Of a stretch of DNA of 34,209 bases, positions 1-8,051 are shown one piece after another; position 1 is the first letter of the stretch, and each line of letters opens with the position of its first letter. The translations under genes were made by a program, and so were the position numbers. The notes beneath the pieces are model-generated. The model was not told the DNA's origin and searched no databases. It was given only the letters and a program-made list of their open reading frames with translations. Location of the stretch: the NCBI GenBank assembly GCA_024641025.1, contig JAHEDW010000024.1:1-34209 (forward strand), written 5' to 3'. The stretch is from Gallionella sp. (GTDB lineage: Bacteria > Pseudomonadota > Gammaproteobacteria > Burkholderiales > Gallionellaceae).

Positions 1-1135
1 TGGTATAGCACAAATAACTGTCGGGCAGTCGCCACACTGCTTCAGTAAAATGGTTCTCGAATTCCTTTGGAATTGCATGCTGATCTCCTAGGATGTAATC
101 CATATCTGAAAGTCCGGTAGTAGCGGGCAAACCTAGCCAAGTTACTTGCACCGGGGCAGGTTTCCAGGCGAATACAGCTAACCGGTTGTGTGCGGTGTGG
201 CCAGAAAGATCAAGAAGAACATTTACACCATCGCTGTGGATCAAGCAAGCTGCAGATTCATCGGTTTTGCCAACCAATGATTTCCATTCAGAGAAGTACG
301 GGCGTATACGTGCTGTAAGATCATCCTGCTCATGGTGTGTGGAGTAGGCGATCAGTTCGATCCGCGATGAGTCAATCCGGGCCAACAGACCCTCCAAAAA
401 ATGTCCAACGGAATGATTGCGCAGGTCACCGGAGACTAGTCCTACGCGGAGGCGTTCAGGCCTTGTAGAACAATGCCAGTATGAAAATCGCATACTAGCT
501 CTTTTGGCAACAATCCGGCCAAACTGGCCCGCCAGTTCAAGGCGATACTCGGGGGCGTGACGCGTGATGAAGTTTAGATTAAATAGAAGGTTGCTATAGG
601 CGCCAAAATAATCTGGGTTGATTTCCAGTGCGCGTTTATAACTCACCGTCGCATCGTTAATCTTTCCGATGTCTTGAAGAACATTGCCTTTAAAGATCCA
701 AGCTTCGGCGTAATCTGGTTTGATAACGATAGCTTCTGCTATTGATGAGAGTGCATCTTCGTAACGTTTTAGATCATTTAGGGTTACACCCCTGAATGCC
801 CATGCAGGCGCATAATCACCATTTAATTGTATGGCCTTGTCAAAATATTCAATTGCTTCTGAGTAATTATGATTTGCTCGCTCTATTAAGCCTAAGTTTT
901 GCCAGGATTCAGGTGATTCTTGATCCAGAGAAATGGCCTTTAAGATGACTTCCTTGGCGACATCATATTTCTTCAATTTGATCAATGTTGCTGATAGGTT
1001 TGTCAGTGTTGATAACCTATCTGGAAAAAGTTTCAAAGATTGTTGAAGCTTGATTTCCGCTTCTTCGTAATTCTCCTTCTCGAAACATGCCAATCCTTCG
1101 AAAAAAAGATTTTTTGCCAGCTCAAAATTATTCAT
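1..1135 (-). CDS. TPR / GT41 (O-GlcNAc transferase-like) protein, C-terminus off the window
   Basis: The minus strand is open from an ATG at 1135 to the window edge, giving about 378 residues. Residues 1-180 are tandem tetratricopeptide repeats of about 34 residues, with units such as NPDYFGAYSNLLFN and KPDYAEAWIFKGNVLQDIGK. From about residue 185 the protein matches the catalytic region of the SPINDLY/OGT (GT41) family: RLRVGLVSGDLRNHSVGHF, LLDLSGHTAHNRL, PAPVQVTWLGLPATTGL and LPDSYLCY. The family adds sugars to proteins, or is a TPR protein of unknown acceptor in bacteria. The UDP-sugar site lies beyond the edge and cannot be judged. The TPR half is visibly more AT-rich than its neighbours, which may indicate a different origin. 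It follows relA on the same strand after 166 bp. The family call is firm; the acceptor is unknown. Confidence 0.85.
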   Translation of the reverse strand, partial: MNNFELAKNLFFEGLACFEKENYEEAEIKLQQSLKLFPDRLSTLTNLSATLIKLKKYDVAKEVILKAISLDQESPESWQNLGLIERANHNYSEAIEYFDKAIQLNGDYAPAWAFRGVTLNDLKRYEDALSSIAEAIVIKPDYAEAWIFKGNVLQDIGKINDATVSYKRALEINPDYFGAYSNLLFNLNFITRHAPEYRLELAGQFGRIVAKRASMRFSYWHCSTRPERLRVGLVSGDLRNHSVGHFLEGLLARIDSSRIELIAYSTHHEQDDLTARIRPYFSEWKSLVGKTDESAACLIHSDGVNVLLDLSGHTAHNRLAVFAWKPAPVQVTWLGLPATTGLSDMDYILGDQHAIPKEFENHFTEAVWRLPDSYLCYT

Positions 1136-1301
1136 ATATTGATAATGTGTACATTAACCAATTAGTAATAATTGGAAAAAATCTGGGTTTCATTCTTCAG
1201 TAAAACCAATAAGTAGCTGTCTTGCGCTGTACATACAGATGCAAACCTTATTGATCCGGCATTATTCATATCCTTAAGTAAGCATCAGCTTTACATAATT
1301 G

Positions 1302-3296
1302 TTACCGGTTCCATTCCGCGGTCAATTTGCGGTCGCGCCTATTTTCTGTGAGGTGAAGCATAAAGGCACAATCTTGACGATGTATTGTGATACCACGGTC
1401 ACGCGTTACATAGCCTACTATCTCTTCAGGGGGGGCTGGATTGCAACATTTTGCGATACGGGTCATAAGGTTGTTCACCCCCCCTACTGTAATATCAGCT
1501 TTGGAATCGCGCTGCACAGAAGGTTTGTATACGTTTGGCTTTGCTGCTTCGATCACTTTTGTGGGCAATTCTTCCTGAATTGCGGTAGCAATTCGTCGCT
1601 GGCTGACCTCGTTGCGACCAATAGCCGCAAGAAAATCCTCTAGCTTGCTGTAATGTAATCTTTGGGCGAGTTTTTCCTGGTTAATTGTGATGACACCAAC
1701 TCGGTGAAGTTCGCGATCTAGTTGCATCCTTCCCTGCGCAATACTTTCGTCGAGGTTCTGGCTTTTGAACCAGGCGCGTACCTTGGCACGAATACGCGAG
1801 CTTTGCAGAAAGCCAAGTGAAGGGTTTATCCAGTCGCGGCTAGGACCGCCCTGTTTGACGGTAAGTATTTCGACGCGCTGTCCGTTCTGCAATTTGTAAT
1901 TGAGCGGCACGATGCCGCCATTTACCTTGGCACCACGGGTACGATGACCCAGGTCAGTATGCAGCGTGTAGGCAAATTCTACAGGGGTCGCACCCTTGGG
2001 TAAGGCGATAACTTTGCCTTGTGGCGTTAGAACGTAAACCTGGTCGTGGAATAATTCGTTCTTGAATTGCACCTGCAAGTCACTCTTGCCGGCGAGATCT
2101 TCCTTCCATTCCAGTATCTGGCGAAGCCAGGCGATCTTCTCATCGAACTGGGAGTCTGTTTTAACGCCCTCCTTGTAGCGCCAGTGGGCAGCTACGCCGA
2201 GTTCGGAATGTTGGTGCATCTCGCGGGTGCGAATCTGCACCTCGAGGGCTAATCCGCGAGGGCCAATCACAGCAGTATGCAGCGATCTATAGTTGTTGCT
2301 TTTGGGGTGAGCGATGTAATCGTCGAATTCACTTGTTATCGGCGTCCATAATTCGTGCACTAAACCGAGTGCGGTGTAACACCCCCTGATGCCATCGACT
2401 TTACTGTCATCGACCAGTATGCGTACCGCTCGAACATCATAAAGCTCGTTGAATTTCATCTGCTTGCGCTTCATCTTGTTGATGATGCTGTAGATGTGTT
2501 TGGGGCGTCCGGTCACTTCTGCTGGTATTCCTGATTTACTCAATGCCTGATCTAGTCTTGATACCACTTCCGCGATATAGGTTTCTCGGTCGACTCTACG
2601 CTCATCCAATAAGCTGGCAACATTCTTGTATAGCTCCGGTTCAAGATAACGAACTGAAAGGTCTTCCAATTCCCATTTCAGTTGCCATATGCCCAGACGG
2701 TTGGCCAAGGGGGCAAAGATGCTGATGGTCTGCAAAGCGGTCTGTTTTTGCTGCTGCGGAGTTGCACCGGAAAGATTGCGCATTGTCTGGGTTCGTTCAG
2801 CCAACTTGATTAAGACGACACGAATGTCCTGTACCATTGCCAACAGCATTTTGCGAAGGCTTTCAATCTGCTGAATATCGCCACCCTTTTTCTTTTCCCG
2901 CTTGTCCGAGCTGTGCTTTTCGCTGAATTGCTGGATTTGCTCCATACGCGATATGCCTTCGACAAGCATCTTCACGTTTGCACCATACTCCTTCTCGATT
3001 ATTTCAGCCCAGTTGCTCAGATACTCTGGTACCGCATGAAGTATAGTTGCGGAAATCGTTTCATGGTCCAAGTGCATGTCAGCCAAGATTGCGGCTGCGC
3101 CAATCGCATGATCCATCAATTGTGCACCGGTCTGTTCGAACTTTCCTGAATAGAGTTGTTCTGCAAAATCGCAGGCACGGTTAATGGCATCTACCTCTTC
3201 GGGAGAAAATATCTTACTCAACTCTTCAAGCCATACTTTTACATCCTTAAAGTTTTTTGAGGATTGCGAAGACGGATTTTTCAATTTAGAAACCAT
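1302..3296 (-). CDS. relA: RelA-type (p)ppGpp synthetase lacking the C-terminal ACT/RRM domain
   Basis: GTP/GDP pyrophosphokinase of the stringent response, 664 aa; ribosome-bound RelA makes (p)ppGpp during amino-acid starvation. Order of domains: degenerate hydrolase domain (about 45-200), where the SpoT-type catalytic HD is replaced (LMDHAIGAA, ILHAVPEYL), so hydrolysis is probably lost; synthetase domain (about 240-370) with GRPKHIYSIINKMKRK and the RelA-type acidic motif EFDDYIAHPKSNNYRSLH; TGS domain (about 415-480, VYVLTPQGKVIALPKGATPV); helical region; zinc-finger domain (MTRIAKCCNPAPPEEIVGY, later HRQDC). The protein ends with LTAEWNR right where E. coli RelA (744 aa) continues into the ACT/RRM domain, so about 75-80 residues are missing. 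No ACT-like coding is visible after the stop. The EFDD motif supports RelA rather than SpoT. Confidence 0.93.
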   Translation of the reverse strand: MVSKLKNPSSQSSKNFKDVKVWLEELSKIFSPEEVDAINRACDFAEQLYSGKFEQTGAQLMDHAIGAAAILADMHLDHETISATILHAVPEYLSNWAEIIEKEYGANVKMLVEGISRMEQIQQFSEKHSSDKREKKKGGDIQQIESLRKMLLAMVQDIRVVLIKLAERTQTMRNLSGATPQQQKQTALQTISIFAPLANRLGIWQLKWELEDLSVRYLEPELYKNVASLLDERRVDRETYIAEVVSRLDQALSKSGIPAEVTGRPKHIYSIINKMKRKQMKFNELYDVRAVRILVDDSKVDGIRGCYTALGLVHELWTPITSEFDDYIAHPKSNNYRSLHTAVIGPRGLALEVQIRTREMHQHSELGVAAHWRYKEGVKTDSQFDEKIAWLRQILEWKEDLAGKSDLQVQFKNELFHDQVYVLTPQGKVIALPKGATPVEFAYTLHTDLGHRTRGAKVNGGIVPLNYKLQNGQRVEILTVKQGGPSRDWINPSLGFLQSSRIRAKVRAWFKSQNLDESIAQGRMQLDRELHRVGVITINQEKLAQRLHYSKLEDFLAAIGRNEVSQRRIATAIQEELPTKVIEAAKPNVYKPSVQRDSKADITVGGVNNLMTRIAKCCNPAPPEEIVGYVTRDRGITIHRQDCAFMLHLTENRRDRKLTAEWNR

Positions 3297-3355
3297 GGCC
3301 CATTATTTGATCTGCGAACAATGATTGAATATCGATGACCACATTATGATGTGAA

Positions 3356-4156
3356 TCAGATCAATACTTTCCACAGCATCTTTGTTGCCAGCACTACCAG
3401 CAGAAGTGCAAAGAGTTTGCGCAAGATTCCCGTTTTCAGGCGATGCGTACCTTTTGCACCAAGAGGTGCCGAGATGGCACTGGCCAGCGCGATCCAGAAT
3501 AATGCCGGCAAATACACAAAGCCAAGACTGTTGGCGGGTAACAAGTCAATGTTCATTCCGATGAATATATAGCCGATCGTGCCACCAACTGCGACCGGGA
3601 ATCCGATTGCGGCAGAAGTTCCAATAGCATTCCGCAGTGGAATGTTACACCACACAAGGAAGGGTACTACGATGGATCCACCGCCAATTGAGACCATGCT
3701 GCTCAACCATCCGGTCAATACACCAGTTACTGTCATGCCGGATGTCCCAGGTAGTTGTCGAGATGCGTGCGGACGTACACCCAGCAGGATCTGAGCAGCT
3801 ACGGTATATACAAACAATGCGAAGAAAATCGCCAGCCCACCTGTCGGAATCGATGCCGCCAGTGATGCGCCAATTCCAGTTCCGATCAGGATGCCGGGGG
3901 TGATGTTGCGTACGACGGGCCAATTAACTGCACCATGCTTATGATGCTCGCGCAGACTTGCCAGAGAAGTGAACAAGATCGCAGCCATCGATGTTCCGAG
4001 AGCAAGGTGCATCATATGTTCCGTTGGAAAATTTTGTAAATCATACAAAAACATCAATACGGGTACCAGCACCAAACCGCCACCAACACCGAACAATCCT
4101 GCCAGGAATCCAGCGACTGTACCAAGCGCAAAATAGGCTGCATACCATTCCATCAT
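3356..4156 (-). CDS. TSUP (TauE/SafE) family membrane permease
   Basis: About 266 aa with eight predicted hydrophobic segments and the glycine-rich repeat of the TSUP family: FLAGLFGVGGGLVLVPVL near the N-terminus and a second copy, WLSSMVSIGGGSIVVPFLVW, in the middle. These duplicated half-repeats are typical of TauE/SafE exporters, which move sulfite, sulfonates or other small organic anions. The substrate cannot be read from the sequence. I chose the ATG at 4156 because it overlaps the stop of the upstream EVE gene as ATGA, implying translational coupling. The longer reading starting at 4189 would intrude 34 bases further into the EVE gene. Confidence 0.88.
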   Translation of the reverse strand: MMEWYAAYFALGTVAGFLAGLFGVGGGLVLVPVLMFLYDLQNFPTEHMMHLALGTSMAAILFTSLASLREHHKHGAVNWPVVRNITPGILIGTGIGASLAASIPTGGLAIFFALFVYTVAAQILLGVRPHASRQLPGTSGMTVTGVLTGWLSSMVSIGGGSIVVPFLVWCNIPLRNAIGTSAAIGFPVAVGGTIGYIFIGMNIDLLPANSLGFVYLPALFWIALASAISAPLGAKGTHRLKTGILRKLFALLLVVLATKMLWKVLI

Positions 4157-4617
4157 GCGTTTGCCAATCTGGTGGTAATGAACTTCCATTCGTCAGGATC
4201 AACCGGCGTTATGGACAGCCGATTTCCGCGTTGCAGTGTGCGCATCCGTACAAGTTCAGGGTACTTTCGCAAATCGTCGATAGGGATGAGGTCGATCTTC
4301 TTGACCAATTTAACATCCACATTGAACCAGCGAGGCTGTTCCGGAGTGGCCTTGGGGTCGAAATATTTGCTCTCGCGGGTGTACTGAGTAGCATCGGGAT
4401 AGGCAGTGCTACAGACTTTAGCAATACCGGCGATGCCCGGTTGTTTGCAATTAGAATGATAAAACAGCACGCCATCGCCTATATTCATCTGGTCGCGCAT
4501 AAAGTTGCGCGCCTGATAATTGCGCACGCCATACCAAGCTACAGTCTGGTCGGGTAGTTCGGCGAGCTTGTCGATACTGCAATCAGAAGGTTCGGATTTC
4601 ATCAGCCAAAAGCGCAT
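4153..4617 (-). CDS. EVE-domain protein
   Basis: A 154-aa single-domain protein of the EVE/PUA-like family (bacterial relatives of thymocyte nuclear protein 1). It starts with the typical MRFWLMKSEP and has WYGVRNYQARNFMRDQMNIGDGVLFYHS, then WFNVDVKLV and LRKYPELVRMRTLQRGNRLSITPV. EVE domains are related to YTH domains and are thought to recognise modified bases, but this protein's ligand is unknown. The start ATG has AGGA about seven bases upstream. It lies directly downstream of the 6S RNA terminator and overlaps the TSUP permease by four bases, so the pair is one transcription unit and may depend on readthrough from the 6S promoter. Confidence 0.92.
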   Translation of the reverse strand: MRFWLMKSEPSDCSIDKLAELPDQTVAWYGVRNYQARNFMRDQMNIGDGVLFYHSNCKQPGIAGIAKVCSTAYPDATQYTRESKYFDPKATPEQPRWFNVDVKLVKKIDLIPIDDLRKYPELVRMRTLQRGNRLSITPVDPDEWKFITTRLANA

Positions 4618-4630
4618 GGTTTAATCCTGA

Positions 4631-4667
4631 AAATAAAAAGTGCGACCCGATCAGTTCAAGGTCGCAC
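4631..4667 (-). terminator. Intrinsic terminator after 6S RNA
   Basis: Read on the minus strand: an 8-bp perfect stem GTGCGACC / GGTCGCAC with a 12-nt loop, directly followed by TTTTTATTTT. This is a textbook rho-independent terminator. It sits between the 3' end of 6S RNA and the ribosome binding site of the EVE gene, which begins only about three bases after the T-tract. Confidence 0.9.
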
Positions 4668-4710
4668 GGAAAAGGCACCAAATCAACATTACGTAAGGGG
4701 CCTTTGAATA

Positions 4711-4889
4711 GAGCCCCCCGCCTGTGCCGTTGACCCAGCATCTTGAACCTGGGTTCAAGAGGGCCGCTTTCCAGTTACATCAGGTACATCCATATTGGAC
4801 GCGCACAACAGTAACATCAAGGATCGCAGCCTAAGCCTTAGCTTATTGGTTCAAAGAATTATGAGCCTGACGAACACTGCAGGGGACAA
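4711..4889 (-). ncRNA. ssrS: 6S RNA
   Basis: Non-coding RNA that mimics an open promoter and binds sigma70 RNA polymerase in stationary phase. On the minus strand the highly conserved 3' half motif CTTGAACCCAGGTTCAAG (4742-4759) is followed by GGCACAGGCGGGGGGC, corresponding to the CTTGAACCAAGGGTTCAAG...GCCTGCGGCGGC block of E. coli ssrS. The 5' side CCCCTGC...GTGTTCG can pair with the 3' side GTGT-like/GCGGGGG block to form the closing stem. Length is about 180 nt, as in E. coli (184 nt). The location directly after zapA is the conserved proteobacterial context. Exact ends are estimated from alignment to E. coli and are uncertain by a few bases. Confidence 0.9.
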
Positions 4890-4962
4890 ACCCAAAAAAT
4901 TTCAGTTCTAGCCAATGATACTCTGGCGAAACTGCTGCGGTAGCTAGATGGCTATTAGCTTG

Positions 4963-5274
4963 TCAGAACAATTTTTCTTGTTCAGATAAAGCCTCATCAA
5001 TCGCTGACTGCATGGCACTCATTCTACGCGTAAAGTCGGCAAGGTCAACACCACGTCCGATTTTCATGTTGAGCAATTCATGAGTAATGTTGAGTGCGGC
5101 CATCAACGCGATCCGCTCAACACTGGCGATCTTGCCTGTATCGTGAATCTCGCGCATTTTCTTGTCTAGATAAGATACTGCATCGAGCAATTCTGCTCTT
5201 TCCTCCTCAGGGCAGGCGATGCGCAATTCTCTGTCGAGAATTTTGACATCCAGTGTCTTAATTGTGCTATTCAT
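4963..5274 (-). CDS. zapA: Cell division protein ZapA
   Basis: A 103-aa cytosolic FtsZ-ring stabiliser. The N-terminal half shows the ZapA pattern (VKILDRELRIACPEEERAEL, AVSYLDKKMREI, RIALMAALNITHELL) and the C-terminal half is the coiled-coil part. The length matches the family (about 100-110 aa). The start ATG overlaps the stop of the preceding small coiled-coil gene (ATGA), a translationally coupled pair. 6S RNA follows on the same strand, the usual zapA-ssrS arrangement. Confidence 0.93.
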   Translation of the reverse strand: MNSTIKTLDVKILDRELRIACPEEERAELLDAVSYLDKKMREIHDTGKIASVERIALMAALNITHELLNMKIGRGVDLADFTRRMSAMQSAIDEALSEQEKLF

Positions 5275-5471
5275 GACTGGTCTTCAGGGAGGGCAAGTAA
5301 CAGCTTTTCCAGGCGTACTTTTGCGTTTCCGAGTTTATCACTGTACTGTCGATTATTGCTGAGAGCGTGCGCTAACTCCTGGCGTAACTGATTATTTTCA
5401 GTACGCAGCTTGCCGCTGACCTTTATCAGTTGCGCAAGTTTTCCCTCTAGTGCGGCCAATTCGTTCTCCAT
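5271..5471 (-). CDS. Small coiled-coil protein (TIGR02449/ZapB-like) upstream of zapA
   Basis: A 66-aa, almost wholly heptad-patterned protein (MENELAALEGKLAQLIKVSG, ENNQLRQEL, LEKLLLALPED). It resembles the short coiled-coil family regularly found before zapA in proteobacteria and is likely an accessory of the Z-ring; similarity to ZapB is structural and I do not assign the name. An upstream TTG at 5507 would add 12 residues, but the ATG at 5471 gives the family-typical MENEL start. It overlaps zapA by four bases. Confidence 0.8.
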   Translation of the reverse strand: MENELAALEGKLAQLIKVSGKLRTENNQLRQELAHALSNNRQYSDKLGNAKVRLEKLLLALPEDQS

Positions 5472-5599
5472 GTGCTGACTATAATTTGAAAAGTGCTGAT
5501 AAGTCAAACGCTAAGAAGGTCTTGTGCAAGCGATTTGTAGGGGAGGTGGGTTGGTTTGGTATTGCTTGGAATCGATTACTTTATGTTAAAGTACCTGCT

Positions 5600-5785
5600 G
5601 CTTTAAGGTGCTCATCTGTAAGAATCATGAGTTAAACGGGAAGCAGGTACGGGAACTTAACATCCTTATGCCTGAGCTGCCCCCGCAACGGTAAGCAAGT
5701 GCGGATCTGCCAATATGCCACTGTGAACAATCATGGGAAGGCGGTTGATCAAGTCTTGTGAGCCCGGATACCGGCCTGGGAGCAA
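5600..5785 (+). promoter_or_regulatory. Cobalamin (AdoCbl-type) riboswitch
   Basis: The conserved core is clear on the plus strand: AAACGGGAAGCAGG (5634-5647), the B12 box GCTGCCCCCGCAACGGTAAGC region at 5676-5696, CCACTG near 5720, GGGAAGGCGG near 5735-5745, and the 3' block AGCCCGGATACCGGCCTG (5761-5778). All these blocks occur in the expected order. It precedes a BtuB-like receptor by about 140 bases. High cobalamin is expected to repress the downstream genes. The expression platform is not obvious: a strong hairpin at 5887-5906 sits just before the btuB ribosome binding site but lacks a T-run, so control of translation is more likely than termination. Confidence 0.95.
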
Positions 5786-5886
5786 TGGAACAGGAGATGC
5801 TACGGGCGGTAGCATCAGGATACATATGGACTGTAGCTCAGTTCGTGTTCTGGAAATTTCGCACGCAGTATTTCCTGGTTATTAAT

Positions 5887-5906
5887 TCCCAGCGGGGACG
5901 CTGGGA
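5887..5906 (+). promoter_or_regulatory. Stem-loop before btuB ribosome binding site
   Basis: TCCCAGCG-GGGA-CGCTGGGA forms an 8-bp perfect stem with a 4-nt loop. It ends seven bases before the AGGA ribosome binding site (5914-5917) of the receptor gene at 5924. There is no poly-T after it. It is probably part of the riboswitch expression platform or a stabilising leader hairpin. Confidence 0.6.
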
Positions 5907-5923
5907 TTTACTCAGGAATTACA

Positions 5924-7939
5924 ATGAAAAACAAAACAATCTTGGCCGCATTGTTCGGTGCGATTGCTGTCCCATTATTAGCTTTTGCAGAAACACCGAT
6001 GGAATTGGTAATTGTCACTCCCTCACGCTTTGTTTCTTCTCCGGGTAGCTCTACTGTGGATGTTACAGTGATAACCGCTAGTGATATTGAAAAAAGTGCC
6101 GCCAGTACATTACCAGCCCTGCTGTCCCAGTATACCGGGATTCAGATTCGCAGCAATGACGGTACGCCTGATATGGCAATAGATTTGCGCGGATTCGGCA
6201 TGTCAGGAAATCAGAACACGCTGGTATTGCTGGATGGTCAGCCCCTCAATGAGATTCAACTCACTGCAATTCGCTGGTCAGCCATACCGCTTGAATCTAT
6301 AGACCGCATCGAGATCATGAACGGCAGCGGTGCAGTACTTTATGGGGGTGGAGCGACCGGCGGTACGATAAATATAATTACCAAACATCCTGCCAAGGAA
6401 AAGAACGGAAACATTGGCATAGGTCTAGCAAGCTACGATACCAAGGAATGGCAACTTGCATTCACTGGATCAGAAGATCGAATTGGCATGCGCGTCACAG
6501 CCAGTGGAAAAGATTCTTCCAACTATCGTGACAACAACAACATCTCTCAAAAAAACCTCGAAGCCGATTTGCACGGAGATATGGAACATGGTCAGGCTAT
6601 CATCAAATTCGGCCTGGATACCCAGGATCTTCGTTATCCTGGCCCGCGCACTGTTGATCCGAGTATTGGGGTTAACGAGCTGGCAACGGATCCCCGGGGT
6701 ACTGCAAGCCCATTGGATTATGGCAATCGTGAAGGGGGTCATGTCAGTCTGGGAACCACTCAACTGTTCGGCTTTGGACGACTGGCAGGAGAACTTTCCT
6801 ATCGGGAAACCAAACAAAAAGCATATTTTGCTGCTTACGGTGGAAGCTATTTGGATACCAACCTTGATTTACTCTCCTTTACGCCCAGAATAAACGTTCC
6901 ATTTCAAGTTGGCGGAAAGGATAATGAGTTTGTAACTGGATTGGATCTTGCCGATTGGAATTACGATTCCCGTCGCTCCAACGACCCTTCTACAATCAGC
7001 ACACCGACAGTACAAATCCTGGCCAAACAGTCTAACCGTGCGTTGTATGCTCAGAACACCACGCAACTTGATCCCAGCACCAAGCTTACTTTGGGAGGTA
7101 GATTGCAACGTGTTGATTATCAAGTAAGAGATGTCGCGAATCCTGAAGCTTATGCATCAAGCAAGCAAGGCCGTTCTGTCCATGCATATGAGCTTGGAAT
7201 TCGCCATCAAATGAATTCAGGAATATCACTGTTTGGCCGAATAGGCAGTAGCTTCAGGATAGCGACTGTAGACGAAGTCTTCGACCAATATGGCGGACCG
7301 ATATTCGATTCCATAATTACGATTCTGGAACCGCAAACATCCCATGATAGCGAGGTAGGTTTCGACTACAAGAGCGGCAGCAATAACGTACGAGTGGCTC
7401 TATATCAGATGAACCTTTACAACGAGATCCAATACAACGCAATAACGTATACCAACATGAACCTTTCTCCGACCCGGCGTTATGGGATGGAGTTGGAAGG
7501 TTCGCATCATTATAGTGATGCGCTTGAAGTTGCTGCAGCATATAGTTATACGGTGGCGAAATTCCGAGAAGGTGTATATGGTGGTTTGAATATTTCGGGC
7601 AACGATATTCCATTAGTGCCTCGGCAACGTTTGGCACTCTCCGGTTCATGGCGGGCAACCGATAAGAGTATGCTGAATATGAATGCGGTTTACGTTGGAA
7701 AACAGCATTTTGACAACGATCAAACTGGCGCATTCGGCCAACTGATGCCTGCGTATACAGTTGTAGATATGAAACTTACTCACCACGAGGGATCGTGGAA
7801 GGTATCCGCAGCCGTGAACAATATTTTCAACCGGCAATATTTTACTTACGGAGTTGCCAGTACTTCCACTGCTGGGCGTTACAATGCTTACCCCATGCAG
7901 GAGCGCAACTATTCACTGAGTGCCAACTATGAGTTCTGA
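5924..7939 (+). CDS. btuB: BtuB-like TonB-dependent cobalamin receptor
   Basis: A 671-aa outer-membrane receptor. A signal peptide ends at about residue 22 (ALFGAIAVPLLAFA); a TonB-box-like segment follows (MELVIVTPSR); the plug domain (about 35-150) carries LPALLSQYTGIQIRSNDG, IDLRGFGMSGNQNTLVLLDG and VLYGGGATGGTINIITK. The rest is a 22-strand-type barrel ending in the aromatic C-terminus NYSLSANYEF, as expected for BAM recognition. It is the first gene after the cobalamin riboswitch, which identifies the likely substrate as cobalamin or a related corrinoid. The sequence alone would only give TonB-dependent receptor. It has AGGA seven bases before the ATG. Confidence 0.88.
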   Translation: MKNKTILAALFGAIAVPLLAFAETPMELVIVTPSRFVSSPGSSTVDVTVITASDIEKSAASTLPALLSQYTGIQIRSNDGTPDMAIDLRGFGMSGNQNTLVLLDGQPLNEIQLTAIRWSAIPLESIDRIEIMNGSGAVLYGGGATGGTINIITKHPAKEKNGNIGIGLASYDTKEWQLAFTGSEDRIGMRVTASGKDSSNYRDNNNISQKNLEADLHGDMEHGQAIIKFGLDTQDLRYPGPRTVDPSIGVNELATDPRGTASPLDYGNREGGHVSLGTTQLFGFGRLAGELSYRETKQKAYFAAYGGSYLDTNLDLLSFTPRINVPFQVGGKDNEFVTGLDLADWNYDSRRSNDPSTISTPTVQILAKQSNRALYAQNTTQLDPSTKLTLGGRLQRVDYQVRDVANPEAYASSKQGRSVHAYELGIRHQMNSGISLFGRIGSSFRIATVDEVFDQYGGPIFDSIITILEPQTSHDSEVGFDYKSGSNNVRVALYQMNLYNEIQYNAITYTNMNLSPTRRYGMELEGSHHYSDALEVAAAYSYTVAKFREGVYGGLNISGNDIPLVPRQRLALSGSWRATDKSMLNMNAVYVGKQHFDNDQTGAFGQLMPAYTVVDMKLTHHEGSWKVSAAVNNIFNRQYFTYGVASTSTAGRYNAYPMQERNYSLSANYEF

Positions 7940-7995
7940 CGGTAGTATCATTATTGGATGCTCGGGGAAAGTGAAGTTGTCAACCTTTGCAATTC

Positions 7996-8035
7996 AGCTT
8001 GCTTAGTGTAGTGTTGCATACACTAAATACAAGCT
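7996..8035 (+). repeat. Inverted repeat / hairpin between btuB and btuM
   Basis: Outer arms AGCTTG / CAAGCT and inner arms TTAGTGTA / TACACTAA surround an 8-nt loop, giving 14 pairs with a small 1x3 internal loop. No T-run follows, so it is not a normal terminator. It may protect or process the mRNA or tune btuM expression. It ends six bases before the AGGAG of btuM. Confidence 0.6.
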
Positions 8036-8051
8036 CATTTCAGGAGATACA

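Noticed and set aside
3991-4557. Plus-strand open frame of 188 codons across TSUP and EVE genes
   Set aside because: It spans two real minus-strand genes and its translation has no domain or membrane pattern.
5887-5906. Hairpin as a rho-independent terminator of the riboswitch
   Set aside because: The stem is strong but only three T follow it; kept as a leader hairpin instead.
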